A DNA stretch of 64,000 nt from Sambucus nigra (Eukaryota > Streptophyta > Magnoliopsida > Dipsacales > Adoxaceae), in the NCBI GenBank assembly GCA_949130495.1, contig OX422208.1, positions 692,865,702 through 692,929,701 on the forward strand. Direction: 5' to 3'. Positions 11,730 through 23,966 of the stretch are shown here, one piece after another. The notes beneath the pieces were generated by a model, which worked only from the letters and a program-made list of their open reading frames with translations, was not told where the DNA came from and did not search any database. Position numbers and translations under genes: made by a program. The stretch's first letter is position 1, and each line of letters starts with the position of its first letter.

Positions 11730-12620
11730 TCAATATAGTTTCTTCCCCTGAATCGGTTGAGATAGCTGCATCAGGGATCCTAAGTAAGTTTTCAAATATT
11801 GAAATGCTTTCCCACATTCCTCGTCCCAAACGAATGATTTTATCAAGATTTTAAAAAATATTAGACACTTATCTGTGGCCTTGAAGACGAAGCGGTTGAG
11901 AGTAGCAACTCTTCGTGTCAATCTATGCACGTCCTTTATGGTCTATGGTGTCTTCATATCTATTAATGCCTTACTTTTTTTCAAGTTTGCCCCAACCCCC
12001 CATTGATTCTCTATGAAGCTGAGGAACTTTCCTGTGCCGAATCTGAACACACACTTCGTCGGATTTAACTTCATCTTGTAGAGATCCATGGTGTCAAACG
12101 TCCTCTCATGGTCGGCCACGTGATCCTCGGCCTTGAGCATTGAGGCTCTTCGCCAGCATGTCATCAACATAAACCTCCATAGTTTTCCTAATCTGATCTT
12201 CGAACATTTTATTTCCCCTATATTTTAAAGTTCGAATGGCATGACCTTCTAGCAGTAGGTTTCTTTATCAATAATAAAGGAAGTCTTCTCAGCATTGTCC
12301 TCGTGCATAAAGATATGATTGTACCTCGAATAAGCATCCATAAAGCTCATCAGTTCATGCCCATCCATGGCATACACCATTTGATCTATTCGGGGTAAAT
12401 GAAAGATATCTTTTGGGTAAGCCTTGTTTAAGTTCGTGAAGTCTACACACATTTTAAATTTTATATTAGCGTTCGGTACAATCACAACATAAGACAACCA
12501 ATCCAGGTAGTGCACTTCGTGAAAAAACTCATCCGACTGGAGCTTTTTGACCTTGTCTTTGATGACCTCTTACTTTTCTCTGGCATTAGTTATGTCTCTA
12601 TTAATATACCTTAGTATACC
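11730..12620 (-). pseudogene. reverse transcriptase of outer Tat element
   Basis: The minus strand carries RT blocks: VVIVPNANIKFKMCVDFTNL, NKAYPKDIFHLPRIDQMVY and MDAYSRYNHIFMHEDNAEKT (12515-12249). The catalytic YVDD lies at 12171-12160 (MEVYVDDMLAKS in a short frame), then HERTFDTMDLYKMKLNPTKC. A thumb/connection piece LTRRVATLNRFVFKATDKCL is at 11930-11730. The catalytic box is intact but at least two frameshifts break the domain. Confidence 0.78.
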
Positions 12621-12639
12621 CTCGTCCCTGCCTCATTCC

Positions 12640-12996
12640 TACTCGGCCAGAGCCGACCTGCACCATTCATGCCCAAATGATAGAACGTGCCTCATCTAAG
12701 GTCCTAACTCGAGTTAGCTCGACCTCAGCCCAATCATCCTCAACTTTATCATCATCATGCCTAGAACTTACAATCCTGCAAGTGGAAAGGCCCTCATACT
12801 TGGCCTGATTCGAGATGAGGATGATAGGGAAAGGTTTCTTAGCATGCCATGTATCTTCAGTGAGTTAACTCGGCCTCATCCTTCTCACATAACCGACGAC
12901 CAACCCAAGACATCTCATTATCAATAGTGAACCCATTATGAGGGTTGATCCATCATCTCGTCCTCATCCTCGTCCTCATCCTCATCCTCGTCCTAG
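12640..12996 (-). repeat. protease-RT linker of outer Tat ending in a (CCTCAT/CCTCGT)n tract at the junction
   Basis: The first part is decayed linker coding sequence of the outer Tat. At 12958-12994 the plus strand is a run of CCTCAT and CCTCGT hexamers. The opposite-strand inner Tat LTR starts immediately after, so the simple repeat marks an inversion-type junction. Confidence 0.55.
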
Positions 12997-13551
12997 ATAG
13001 TGCGATCGATAGTAACACCTGAAAGGGTGCGTGGTTCGGGGTATATGTGGAACAGTCCGCGTGGGACGCAGACCTCACGTGGACAAAACCATTATAACCA
13101 GATCATTCTCTCACGTGAGGGAATATTTTATCATCATGACCTACCTATGACAGAGACGGATGGCTCATTCTTATTGGCTAGGAACATTCTATGCACGCAT
13201 ATTATATGCTTGGGGGTACACTACACCCCCAAGGCACTATAAATACTTATCTTCTACATCATTGTACAGGATCAAAAAAATTATAATCCCTAATGAAACT
13301 CAGATAAACTTACAGTCTATAGAGAGAAACCTTGAGTGCTTGTATTCCAGGGCCATTAGAGCTCAGATTTAGTTGATTTCACACACTCACACATTGGACG
13401 TAGGCCATTCATAGGCTAAACCACTTATATTTGATATCATCTTCTACTTTGACTCATCTCTTTCTATCTAGTTAGTTATACCTCATACTCCATTATTGTC
13501 TGGTTTTGAGCTCACACGCACCCTGACTTGGTGATACCATTTTTGGTATCA
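12997..13551 (+). mobile_element. 5'-truncated LTR of inner plus-strand Tat fragment
   Basis: Sequence is alignable by eye to the outer Tat LTR (shared ACCTGA, TGCTTGGGGG, TATA and terminal GGTATCA landmarks) but lacks roughly the first 300 bp of it. It ends in GGTATCA at 13551, seven bases before a PBS. Confidence 0.7.
13209..13245 (+). promoter_or_regulatory. LTR promoter: perfect 9-bp hairpin followed by TATA box (inner Tat)
   Basis: CTTGGGGGT (13209-13217) and ACCCCCAAG (13225-13233) are perfect inverted repeats with a 7-nt loop. CTATAAATAC (13237-13246) follows at once. The outer Tat LTR has the same arrangement. Confidence 0.6.
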
Positions 13552-13557
13552 TCAATC

Positions 13558-13576
13558 TGGCACCGTCTGTGGGAAC
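13558..13576 (+). other. primer binding site of inner Tat element
   Basis: TGGCACCGTCTGTGGGAAC, one base from the TGGCGCCGTCTGTGGGAAC sequence usual in plant Tat elements, placed just inside the LTR end. Confidence 0.75.
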
Positions 13577-13761
13577 GGGATAGCCATTATCTTCCCCTTT
13601 TTTGCAACTGCTCTATCGAATTCTCTGGTGGTGGTCCAATCTCATCCTTAGTTGAGTTTGAACCACCATTGAAAGAGCTCTAGTTTTAGTTTTTGCACAT
13701 TTTCTGCTCTCCCGGCTTACTACCAGTACCTTGATTTTTTTCGCTCATCAAAATTCTCCAA

Positions 13762-15600
13762 ATGGAAACAGATCCACCAATTATAGGTGGTCCTAGTACC
13801 AGTCAGGCCCTTCCTCAGTTAAAAATGGCTGAGGTAGCGCCATCTTTACGCTCTTTAGTAGAAAACCAATGATAGATGCAGGAAACTCTTACTGCTTTCA
13901 GCAAGAATATGGTGGCTAGACCTGCAAGGGCTGGAGGGGAGTTTATAACTTCGGCCTCCAGAGATGGTTCTAGAGATCAAATGGTCAGGGGACCACCCCA
14001 GGCCCCACACAAGGATCTTCCTCCTCAACGTTGGCGCATAGACGTGGCTGACCCTAACGTTTATGCCTAGGAGGTCAAGTCAGGAATGCCCTGATGACGA
14101 GGATGACCAGTATGATAACGAGGACAATAGGGAATATTATGAGCCTTATAAAATTTCTTAAGGCACTGTGTGACCCAGACGGGCCGAGTGTGCTAGGTCG
14201 GGCTGAGAGTGCAAGCTAAGAGCATTAACATTGGATAGATTGAATAGGGGTTCGACCTTTGATAGGCTCGACACAACGATGGGTGATCTGAGGAATCACC
14301 TTTCTAGGTCTAAAAGCATTGCAGTATCCAGAAGAAATGAGAGGGGTGATGATAGTCAGCCTTCAAGAGGCCAAGATAAAGAGCAATGAGAAGTTAATAG
14401 CCGACAAAGGATAGCTCCTAGAGAGCACATGGTGTTGGCAATAATGTCGCTCAGGTCGAGGTTATAGTAGTGGCCAAGAGACCCTAGAATGATTATATTG
14501 AGAGGATGGAGGATAAAATAGGAGATATTCTGAAAAGTCAAGACCCCTTGCAGTGGGGTTATTCTGAAGGCTCCCCATTCGTGGCTAGGATTGTTAGTTA
14601 TCTAACCCCGACCAAATTCAAGTCATCGGTGATCACTCCCAAGTATGATGGGAGCACTAATCCAGTCCACCACGTGGAGATGTACCAGTTAGCTGCCGAT
14701 AATTACTCAGTATCTAATGAGATGAGATGATGTGCCTTATCAAGCACATTGACTGGAGCATCCTATGTATGGTTCACCTCACTCCCTAAGAACTCAATTG
14801 AGAACTTTAAATAGCTTGCAGAGAGGTTCATACATAATTTCTGCTTTGGGGTAAGATCCCAAAAGAAGATAACACACCTATTGTACATCAAGCAAGGAAA
14901 GAATCAAAGTCTCAGGGAGTATATTATGGAGTTCAACAAAGACAAGCTAGAGGTCAAATATTATGAGGAGGGCATCGTAATGACGACCCTGATTGGAGGT
15001 ATGCAGAAAGGAAATCTACTTTGAAAGGTTACCAAAGACCCACTGAAGTTAATGACCGAACTCTTGGCAATGGATGGCAAGGTCATGAATGCCAAGGAGG
15101 CCATGACAATAAAGAATGAAGATGAGAAGGGAACAAGGAACGGGGTCAAGTTATAGAAAAATAATAAATATGGCAAGAAGAGGTCAATGGATGACAAGTT
15201 TGCTGACTACACTCCTCTTACAGCCAGTTACGAACACATCCTGAACGAGATAAAGAATGATCTGTACTTAAGGTGGCCTAAAAAGTTGAAAGCTCCTCCA
15301 CATAAGAGGAACAAGAATCTATGGTGTGAGTTCCACCAAGACCATGGGCACCTTACCGATAAGTGTTTTGTTATCAAGGGTGAAATTGAGAAGATGTTGA
15401 AAGATGGGAAATTAAGAAAGTATGTCGACAATCGTAGCTCAAAGGGTGGCCGAAACGATACCTATAGGAATAAGATAAGTAACAAGTGCAAGTCGGATGC
15501 TCCATCTGATCGAGATGATGATGAATTCGACGATAATGAGGGAAATGACCCTGACCTTCCTCCTCCATTTTTTGATTCTAAAGGTCGGTAGCATACAATC
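13762..15600 (+). pseudogene. gag of inner Tat element
   Basis: Starts near ATG 13762 (METDPPIIGGPSTSQALPQL) with an early stop. The capsid-like core runs 14506-15180: MEDKIGDILKSQDPLQWGY, ITPKYDGSTNPVHHVEMYQL, then the Retrotrans_gag-type stretch. A zinc-binding-like CEFHQDHGHLTDKC is at 15325-15366 in the open frame 15187-15591, followed by an Asp/Glu-rich tail. The minus-strand gag at 18.9-21.1 kb is a close relative. Stops at several places make it non-functional. Confidence 0.75.
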
Positions 15601-15762
15601 TCACATGAGGTCAAGATGATCTGTGGATGACTTGCAAGAGGAGGGAAAGAAGTCACTGATAGAAAAGCACATGTGACCGAGGCCAAAGCTCTCCCACCAA
15701 AGTCAAAGACTATCAACTCCGATGTAGTTTAGTCTGTCAAAGGTAAGAGAACTACGGTTGAT

Positions 15763-16392
15763 ATGAATACTTTGGTTGTCAATTTTTCGAGATTAGATTT
15801 TAAAGGGATGTTAGCTCTGAATGATAACCATATGGTCATCACCACACTGGTACATGCTTATGAGGTGCCGAGGATTTTGGTGGACGATGGTAGTTCGATC
15901 GACGTTATGTTTTGGAACTATTACAGAGGTTTGGGTCTGAGCAAGAAGAGGTTAATTCCCTATCACCAACCACTCATCGACTTTAGTGGTGAGAAGGTAC
16001 AACCCATGGGTATATACGAAAAGGAAGTGAGAATGGGAAATAGTTGGCCGAAATGTCTTACAAAGAAGATCAGTTTCTCCATCATGGATGAAAATGTCTA
16101 CTCGACCTATACTATAATTCTCAGAAGGGTATCCTTCAAGGAATTTGAGGTCGTGTCCTCAATAGTCCACCAGATGATTAAATTCCCGACTCCATATGGG
16201 GTAGGGGAAGTTCAAGGGGACCAAGTTGAGGCACGTGAATGCTACGTCAACTTGGCCGAGGAGAGGGAAGCATATAAAAGGGCCACTACGACCTACAACA
16301 TTGATACCTTGGAACCTAGAGATGAAAAGAAGCTGAAGAAGGTTCTCTTCTACAAGCTCAATGTATCCAAGGATGTCAGGATAATCAGTTAG
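15763..16392 (+). pseudogene. aspartic protease region of inner Tat element
   Basis: An open stretch of 209 codons with the retropepsin-type active-site block RILVDDGSSIDVMFWNYY (about codons 45-62; Tat elements usually have VDNGSS) and a C-terminal linker ending EPRDEKKLKKVLFYKLN. A TAG at 16390 separates it from RT. The active-site Asp is present. Confidence 0.7.
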
Positions 16393-17230
16393 AGAAGAAG
16401 AGTCTATGCCAGGGAAAAATATGATGTCATCCGGGAAGAGGTGAAGAAGTTGGAAAAGTCCGACTTCATCAGAGAAGTTATTTACCCTTAGTGGCTTGCG
16501 AATGTTGTCATTGTCCCCAAAGACAACGGCAAGTGGAGGATATGTGTTAATTTTACAGATCTGAACAAAGCCTGCCCCAAAGACAACTTCCCATTGCCAA
16601 GGATAGATCAGATGGTTGATACTACTATCAGCCATAAATTAATGAGGCTTATGGATGCCTACTGAGTCTATAATCAAATATTCATGGATTCGATCGATGC
16701 AAAGAATACGGCTTTCATAACTGACAAGGGTACCTATTACTACAAGGTCATGCCCTTCGGATTGAAATATGCCAGGATAACATACCAAAGGCTGGTGAAC
16801 AAGATGTTTGAAGAGCATATTGGTAACACGATGGAAGTTTATATCGATGATATGTTGACGAAGAACCTCAAGGCCGACACTCACGTGGTCGACCTTGAGC
16901 GCACTTTTGATACGATGGATAAGTATAGAATGAAGATCAACCCCGCCAAGGGCATTTTTGACATAGGAGCAGGAAAGTTCTTAGGCTTTATTTTGAATCA
17001 GAGGGGGATTGAAGCCAACCCTCAAAAGATCAAAGCTCTGTTGGAGATGAAAACTCCCACAATAATAAAGGATGTGTAGAGACTAACTGGACAGGTGGAG
17101 GCATTAAACAGGTTTGTGTCTATAGCTACCGATAAATGCCTTCCTTCCTTTAAAGTGTTGATAAAATCTTTTGAATTGAATGATGAGTGTGATAAGGCCT
17201 TCCAAGATTTGAATTCATATCTCAGCTCTC
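16393..17230 (+). pseudogene. reverse transcriptase of inner Tat element
   Basis: Reads REEVKKLEKSDFIREVIYP, WRICVNFTDLNKACPKDNF and LPRIDQMVD, then after a stop TDKGTYYYKVMPFGLKYA, and the catalytic MEVYIDDMLTKN (YIDD, in frame 16684-17079). QKIKALLEMKTPT marks the thumb. Stops at about 16490, 16663 and 17077 break the frame. Compared with the minus-strand copy (YVDD) it is a distinct family member. Confidence 0.75.
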
Positions 17231-18403
17231 CACTCTTTTTGTCAAGACCAGTCTAGGGAGAGAAGTTGTATCTTTACCTAGCGATTTTATTATCGACCAT
17301 TAGTGCCGCTATCATCAGAGAAGAGGATGGAGTCTAGAAACTAGTGTACTATGATAGTAAAGATTTCCTAGAATGGAGAAGTCGGCCTATGCTCTCATCC
17401 ATGCATCAAGGAAGATGAAGTCGTATTTCCAAGGCATATACTAAGGTAGTCCTCACTAACTCACCTCTCAAATAAATCATCCACAATCCTGAGAAGTCAG
17501 GAAGGAAGATGGCTTAGGCAATTGAATTAGGTGAATTCGACATCATCTATCATCCGAGAATGACCATTAAGGGTCATGCCCTAGCTAACTTCGTAGCCGA
17601 GTTCACATGGGACGAGGTCGACACAAAAGAGATTGAAGCTACAGCTTGTGAGTATGAGAGAAGGGTGTGTCTCCCCCCAGCCGAGGCTGAGATGAGTTCA
17701 ACGAGAAATAAGGTGTCATAGAATGAGGAAGAGCGATACCTCTTCAAGAGTGGAACCCTAGATGAGGGTAATTTTTCTCAAAATGGTACCATGTGGAGCC
17801 TATTTTTTGATGGATCTTCGTGTGAGCACGGGAGTGTGGGATCGATATTAAATATGTACTAAGGTTAGGCTTTGAAGTCTCTAATAATGAATCAGAGTAT
17901 GAAGCCTTCTAGCAGGTCTCTCACTTTCCCGAGCACTGAATGTCATCTAACTCTTTATCCATAGTGATTCCAGGTTGGTCATGAACCAAATTTTGGGGGT
18001 ATATGAGGCCAAGGACAACATAATGACCAAGTACCTAGGAAGCGTAAAGGGAACACTGAATCATTTTAGCAAAATGAAACTGAAGAGGATACCCCAACTA
18101 GATAATGGCTGAGCCAATGCTCTGGCAAGGTTAGCTTCAACCACCAGAATTAAAATTAGAAGAACGGTCCTGGTAGAGATCCTCCATCGGCTGACAATTA
18201 AAGGAGAGGAAAATACTGTGGAATTTTGCTTCAACTTGAATATGGGAACTTCTTGGATGGATCCTATCATCCGATATATTAGAGATGGAGAGCTTCCAGA
18301 GTATAGAGCTGAGAGAAAGAAGCTGAGGTATAAAGCGACAAAGTTCTCCATCATAGGAGACATCTTGTACAAAAAAGGGTTCCTACGTCCTCTACTCAGA
18401 TGA
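17231..18403 (+). pseudogene. RNase H and start of integrase linker, inner Tat element; ends abruptly
   Basis: Multi-frame remains of the RT-RNase H and RNase H domains: NHFSKMKLKRIPQLDNG and ALARLASTTRIKIRR in broken frames, then MGTSWMDPIIRYIRDGELPE and IGDILYKKGFLRPLLR (18218-18403). Intact Tat elements continue here with integrase; instead the sequence switches to minus-strand gag-protease of the outer element at about 18403. Integrase and the 3' LTR of this fragment are missing. Confidence 0.65.
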
Positions 18404-19290
18404 GGAAGATGCTTTGTCACTTCCTCGGCAGCTCTATTTAACTTTCTTTCATCTCTTTCTGTAATGATGAGCCTATTTGTATGGTTTTTTTCGACTCGTC
18501 CTCATTGAGGATGATGGATTATACTTCCTCTATAGCCTCACCCTTCTTCAGATTCCTCTCGTATCTTGGGCTAAGATTGTCAATATTGTAGGAGGTTTAT
18601 GATCTTCTTGTGAGCCTCCCTTTGTTCTTCCAAGATGAAGTAACACTCTCGCTTCTACCTGGTCACCTTAGACTTTCCTTACCCCATAAGAAGTCGGGAA
18701 TTTTACCATTTCGTGAACGGTAGAGGGAACTGCCTCAAATTCTTTAAGTGTTACTCTATCGAGGATGATATTGTATGCCAAAAATAGGTTCTCATCCATA
18801 ATAAAAAGGTTACTTTCTTCGTTAGGCACCTCAACTAGGTACCCATACAAACATCCATTTAGTGAATGTACCTTCTCCCCACTGAAACCTATCAATGGTT
18901 GATGATATGGAACTAACCTTTTCTTACTGAGCTTTAATCCTTTAAAGCAATCCCAAAAGATGACGTAGGATGAGCTTCAACCATCCACCAGTATCCGAGA
19001 CACGTCATACCCATGGACCCTGATGATGATGACCAAAGGGTCATCATGGATGGCTAAGATGCCCGTAAAATCCATTTGTGAGAAGCCTACAACCAAGGTA
19101 TCCATGTATACTTTATTCATCTTCCTTGGCTTAGGCTTTGAAGCAGTCAAGTTCACGTCTATCCATTTAGGTGACGACTTTGTTTCTATGTCATGTGTCT
19201 TACGATCGGTCATCTCAGGTTCTCCACCATCCATCCATCCACTAATCATTTTAACGTCAAAGGAGATCATGTGTATGCGTCCTTTTGACT
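18404..19290 (-). pseudogene. protease region of outer Tat element
   Basis: Minus-strand frames 19270-18977 and 18895-18668 contain PRKMNKVYMDTLVVGFSQMD, HGYDVSRILVDG and MIGFSGEKVHSLNGCL, matching the inner copy's protease. The active-site block is interrupted by a TGA right after VDG (near 18977), so the protease is dead. The pol part of this element resumes about 5.4 kb away, below 12.99 kb. Confidence 0.7.
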
Positions 19291-19369
19291 CTGAGATCCT
19301 AAGGTGGAGATCTCGGTCATCCCTATCTCTGTCTGATTCTTCATCTTTCTTATCGACTTAGGCATGTCA

Positions 19370-21105
19370 TCTCGGCATATTATCTTTTGGCCCACCATGC
19401 TTATTTCTGGTGTCATCTTTGGCACTACTCCACTCAACATACTTTCGGAGCTTCCCTTTCTTTAATATTTTCTTGATCCCGCCTTTGAGATCAAAACATT
19501 AGTCCATCGTATGGTTGCGGTCTTGGTGGAACTCGCACCACTCGTTTTTATCCCTCTTGTGAGGACGGGGCTTAAGATTTTCAGGCAACATGAGAGCTTT
19601 GTCATCTTTAATCTCATTTAAGATTGGGTTAAGACTTACTATCAATGGGATATAACTGGAAAATTTATCGTCGGCCAATCTTTTTTTCCATATTTTCATT
19701 TCGCCTTCTGACACTTGCTTCCACCAGCTTCTTTCTCATCTTCTCCTTTGGCCGCCACAACCTCCGCAGCATTCATGACTCTCTTAGTCGTAGCCAAAAG
19801 TTCATTCGTGGACTTGGAAGGATCCTTGGCTAGCTTCCAGAGTAGCTTACCTTTCTGCAACCCACTCACGAGGGCTATTATAGCAATATTTTCCTCGTAG
19901 TCTTCCACTTCAAGTTTCTTTTTGTTGAAGCGAGTAATGTAGTCTCTCAGTTTCTTATTTTTCCATTGTTTCACACACAAGAGATGAGTCACTTTATTTG
20001 CAGGCTTCATGTCGAATCAAAACTTATGGATGAATCTCTCAGCTAACTGTTTAAAATTCTCAATTGAATTCTTAGGAAGGGTCGTATACCATATGTGAGC
20101 TTCGACGGTGAGGGTGCCGAAGAAATCTCGGCATCTCATCTCGTCTGAAATGAAGAAAATATCGACTGCCGACTGATTCATCTCAATATGGTATATCGAA
20201 TTCGTATGGCCATTATATTTTGGAGTTGCAGTAAGAGGCTGGAACTTATATGGAGTGAGGAAGTTTATTATCTTAGATACAAAGGGAGATCCTTCTACAT
20301 TGCCCCAATGGATTAGGTCTCGTCTTTTTAACAGATCGCCGATCTTGTCCTCCAGCCTCTGAATTAAACTGTCCCAAGGATTATCTATTGCCACTGCATT
20401 GTCTCCTATGCCTTCCCTATTAGCGGTATCGGGCAATTGCTCTCGTCCAGCATTCCTCTGATGACTGTTTACTTCCATCTATTCTCCCTTTCAGCCTAGC
20501 AGATGCCGACGATTACTACATAGACCATTCCCTATAGTGGCGGCGTTACTGCGTGAACGGGAGAGTCGGTCTCACAGGTTTCCCACTGGATCAAGGCGGT
20601 CAAAAGATGACCCCTACCAAATCTATCAAAGGCCTAAGTTCTGAGTCGGCCTTCTCGTGTCAGCCTTACACTATTTCCTCTGCTGGCTAGTGGAGGACGA
20701 CCTGTGTCACCAGAAATCTCATATGGTTCCCAGCAATCATCCTCATCACAATCATGATCATCTGTACACTCTTTCACTTGCTTTCCTAGGAGAAGTCACC
20801 CAGGGCCAGCCACGTCTTTCTGCCTCTAGTGGCATTGCTCTTCCTTATGTGGGGTCGGGGGTGGTCCCCCTATCACCGCAATCACAATCAACCTAGCGGC
20901 CAGAGTAATGATCCCCGCCGCTGAGCCTGGAGTCCTATCCATCATGGTTTGTCTCAAAGTTATAAATTATTCTTGCATCTTTTGTTGGTTGGCCACCAGT
21001 GAGCGTAGGGCTGCCACCACGTCAACCATTTATGACTGAGGTGGTGCCTGACTGGAGCTGGGGCCAATGCCTGGAGGCAAATTTAAAGCCATCTCTCTTG
21101 TAAGA
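19370..21105 (-). pseudogene. gag of outer Tat element
   Basis: Minus-strand gag in three frames. Frame 20478-20017: LEDKIGDLLKRRDLIHWGN and ATPKYNGHTNSIYHIEMNQ. Frame 20010-19696: KQWKNKKLRDYITRFNKKK and IIALVSGLQKGKLLWKLAK, the Retrotrans_gag core. Frame 19714-19499: WCEFHQDRNHTMD, the zinc-binding-like tail. An N-terminal start near 21101 is followed by stops. The inner plus-strand copy matches it piece by piece. Confidence 0.78.
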
Positions 21106-21252
21106 GTGTAGATGAACTATATGAGCTAAAAGAAGCTTGAAGGTCCCAGCTAGAACTCTTTTAATGGTGATTCAAGTCCAACAATAGTGGAGCTGGATCA
21201 CGAGTAGAAATTCAAGTAGGAGCTAAGCTAAAAAAAAGAGGAAAAATGAAAT

Positions 21253-21271
21253 CTCGCTCCCATAGACGCCA
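21253..21271 (-). other. primer binding site of outer Tat element
   Basis: The minus strand reads TGGCGTCTATGGGAGCGAG just inside the LTR end at 21281, a diverged form of the Tat PBS. It fixes the element's orientation as minus. Confidence 0.65.
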
Positions 21272-21280
21272 CTAAAATGA

Positions 21281-21390
21281 TGATACCAGAGATATCACCA
21301 CTTAAATTTGTAATGAGCTCAAGCTAGTAATATAGAGTAGTGGAGATAAGAGCAGTAAAGTAAATATAGAAAGACATGAGGGGAAGAGTG
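21281..21390 (-). mobile_element. stub of outer Tat 5' LTR
   Basis: TGATACCAGAGATATCACC and the next ~90 bp match 4574-4682 at the 3' LTR. Similarity stops after GGGGAAGAG, where the Athila-like LTR begins. The remaining ~720 bp of this LTR was not found on the far side. Confidence 0.7.
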
Positions 21391-21392
21391 TT

Positions 21393-22768
21393 TGTCAAAT
21401 TATAAAATACCGCAAGTGCACAGGCTATTATAGAATAGCGAGTGAAAGTACGGGTCAAACTCACAGAGATTTATCAATTTTAACTTTTAAAAGAATTGTG
21501 AGTGTCCAACAAGACAAAATGGGGTAAAGAATAATTATGAACTACACTAAATAAAATAAACTACGATAAATGAGAGTAACACAACAGATTTGTAAAAAAT
21601 TAGGATTCGAGTTCCATTTATCACGTAACTAATATTGCACACTAATTTCATTTTTTCATTCCCTTTTTATAATTCAAATCAAACTGACTCTCGTCGCGTT
21701 TAATTCGGAAAATATGAAAGTTTTGTTTGAAATATTTTTAACGTCTTTGATAGACGGCTAAAATCTCAATTCCCTTAGAAAATACAAGTTTTAAAGTTCG
21801 CAAATGTATTTAAGCATAGACTATCAAAACAATCAAAGTGCAATCATAATCCATCAAAAATTAATATTTTTAAATCTCAAAACTTGATTGACAAAATAAT
21901 TTTGAAGGTTTTAAAAAACACTCTCGTGTCATTTTAAAATGAATACCGAATATTTGATAACAATTAAAATAAGTAGGGAATAAACAATGATCAAATTAAC
22001 ATGACAGTATTAGCTAAGTATGATAAACTTCACCCTACTCCCAATATAAAAATCAAGATACAATAATGAAAGAGAAATTGCAAGAATAAGTGGAGATTTT
22101 CATTAATAAATCAAACTTACAATAATGTCTCTCACAATAATCTTCAATCCTCTAAAAAAATGATAAAAACTTTGCCCGTAAATTGATTACAATCACTCAA
22201 TGTTGCTCCGTAAAATTCCTCTAAAATTATTAGCCTAAGGGTCCTTTTTATAGGACAAGTGGTGAGGTATTTGAATTGCGGTGGGACTCTCCCTGATTGG
22301 TCGAACCGTATTGGTAGCTATCTCTCCACCTCTTTAATCTTTGTATTGGGATAAGTGACCAAATTTCCCCCCACTCGAAAAGTCTTATCTTTTCTTACTG
22401 AACACGCACGTCGAATTTCGTCCAAATCGGAGGATAAAAATTCAGTGTAAAAATAACTTTTTTCTAACGACCATAAAAATCACCTTTGTCGTGCTTTTTT
22501 CGAGTTGATCATAAATTTGCACCAAATTCCATCATTACCTGCAAAATTTTCACTAGGCAACTTTTTTCACAAATTAGCACAAGAATATTATAAAATTATC
22601 AAAGTACCCATTTTTTACTTAAAATTGTCATTTTGAATATGAATTCAATCATTCTTTCATTTTTTTTCCTTTTTTAATAAAATGATCCAAGAACTTATTA
22701 AATAAAATAAAATGAGACTAACAAGGTATATATTTGGGTATAAAATATACAAAATAATGCATGCATCA
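21393..22768 (-). mobile_element. 3' LTR of a minus-strand Athila-like element
   Basis: Minus strand TGATGCATGCATTATTTTG at 22768 to AATTTGACA at 21393 (TG...CA, 1376 bp). The end near 21400-21425 has the CCGCAAGTGCAC motif common in such LTRs. A GGTTTGGGGGTATT polypurine tract precedes it. Confidence 0.65.
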
Positions 22769-23050
22769 AATACCCCCAAACCTAAACTTTACTAGTCCTC
22801 GAGTAATACTAAAATTTTAAAATCTAACTCACTTTCATAGGAATCACGATTGCACTTAGCATGTGCAACAAGCCGTTAAACCCCTAGTTTACCCTAGTGG
22901 ACGAGTTTTGTCTCGTGAGGGTTTGTAGTGAATATACGCACAAAATTCAAAAATTTAACTCAATACAAAAGACACAAAAGTAATATAACCAAGTTTGAAT
23001 GCAAATTTTAGAAATATAGTAGAACTTCATTTTTCTATCTCAACTTATCG

Positions 23051-23074
23051 TGTGTGTGTGTGTGTGTGTGTGTG
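23051..23074. repeat. (GT)n microsatellite
   Basis: About twelve GT units inside the Athila-like 3' region. Confidence 0.85.
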
Positions 23075-23966
23075 CACATAGCCAATATAATCATCATTTT
23101 CAAAAGATTTAATCGTTACATTTCTTATCCGAAAGTTCGTTTTGATTCAAAATCTCACGGAATGCACTCTCAATCGAGCACTCGAAAATGGGTTATTTTC
23201 TTTCGGTATATGTGAATAAAATAGTAAATTTAGATGAGCAAATTTCACATATACATGATCAAAAACGGACTTTTATAATGGATGAATATGAACTCATGAA
23301 TGAAAAATCGATTACTTGTTGAATATGTTGAATCACACAATAGATCCTATTCATCTTCTCTCCACACTATAACTAACTTCACTTGAGATCGATTAGGAAT
23401 TTCTTTAGTTGTATTGTAGGCTCGGATTTGGATAGAAAGAATGATTTTTTGAGTTCAAAATTTTCAAGAATATAGAGGTTTTCGGTATTTTAATTTTTAG
23501 GCACTTTTTCTCACTTCCATTTTTCTTTTCTCTATTTTTTTTCTTTTTCAACTAACTTTTTTTCATCTTTTTTCCATTTTTTTCACACATCATTCTTTTG
23601 AAAAGTTTTTTTTTAACCGGAATTTGACCATAGAATTCTCAGAAAATGAGTATGACTTGTTTTTATGGACTTTAAACTTCCAATTGGAGTTGAGTAGGAT
23701 AATGAATTTTTAATAAGAGGCTTATTGTCTTTTTGGCTCAAATGGGCTTGAAACTGAATAATGTAAAAATAGTGGAGTGAGGCTTAATTTTGAGTTTCAA
23801 ACGATAGCCTAATCTCATTTCTCAAGTTTCGTTAAGTTGACTTGTGTCTCAAGACGACTTATTAAGACTTCTAGTGCTTTAAGATTCACATTTTGACTTT
23901 TTGTTTTCAATAATCGAACAAAACAATGAATTTGAGATCATCAACAAATTTATCACTGAAGGTAAG

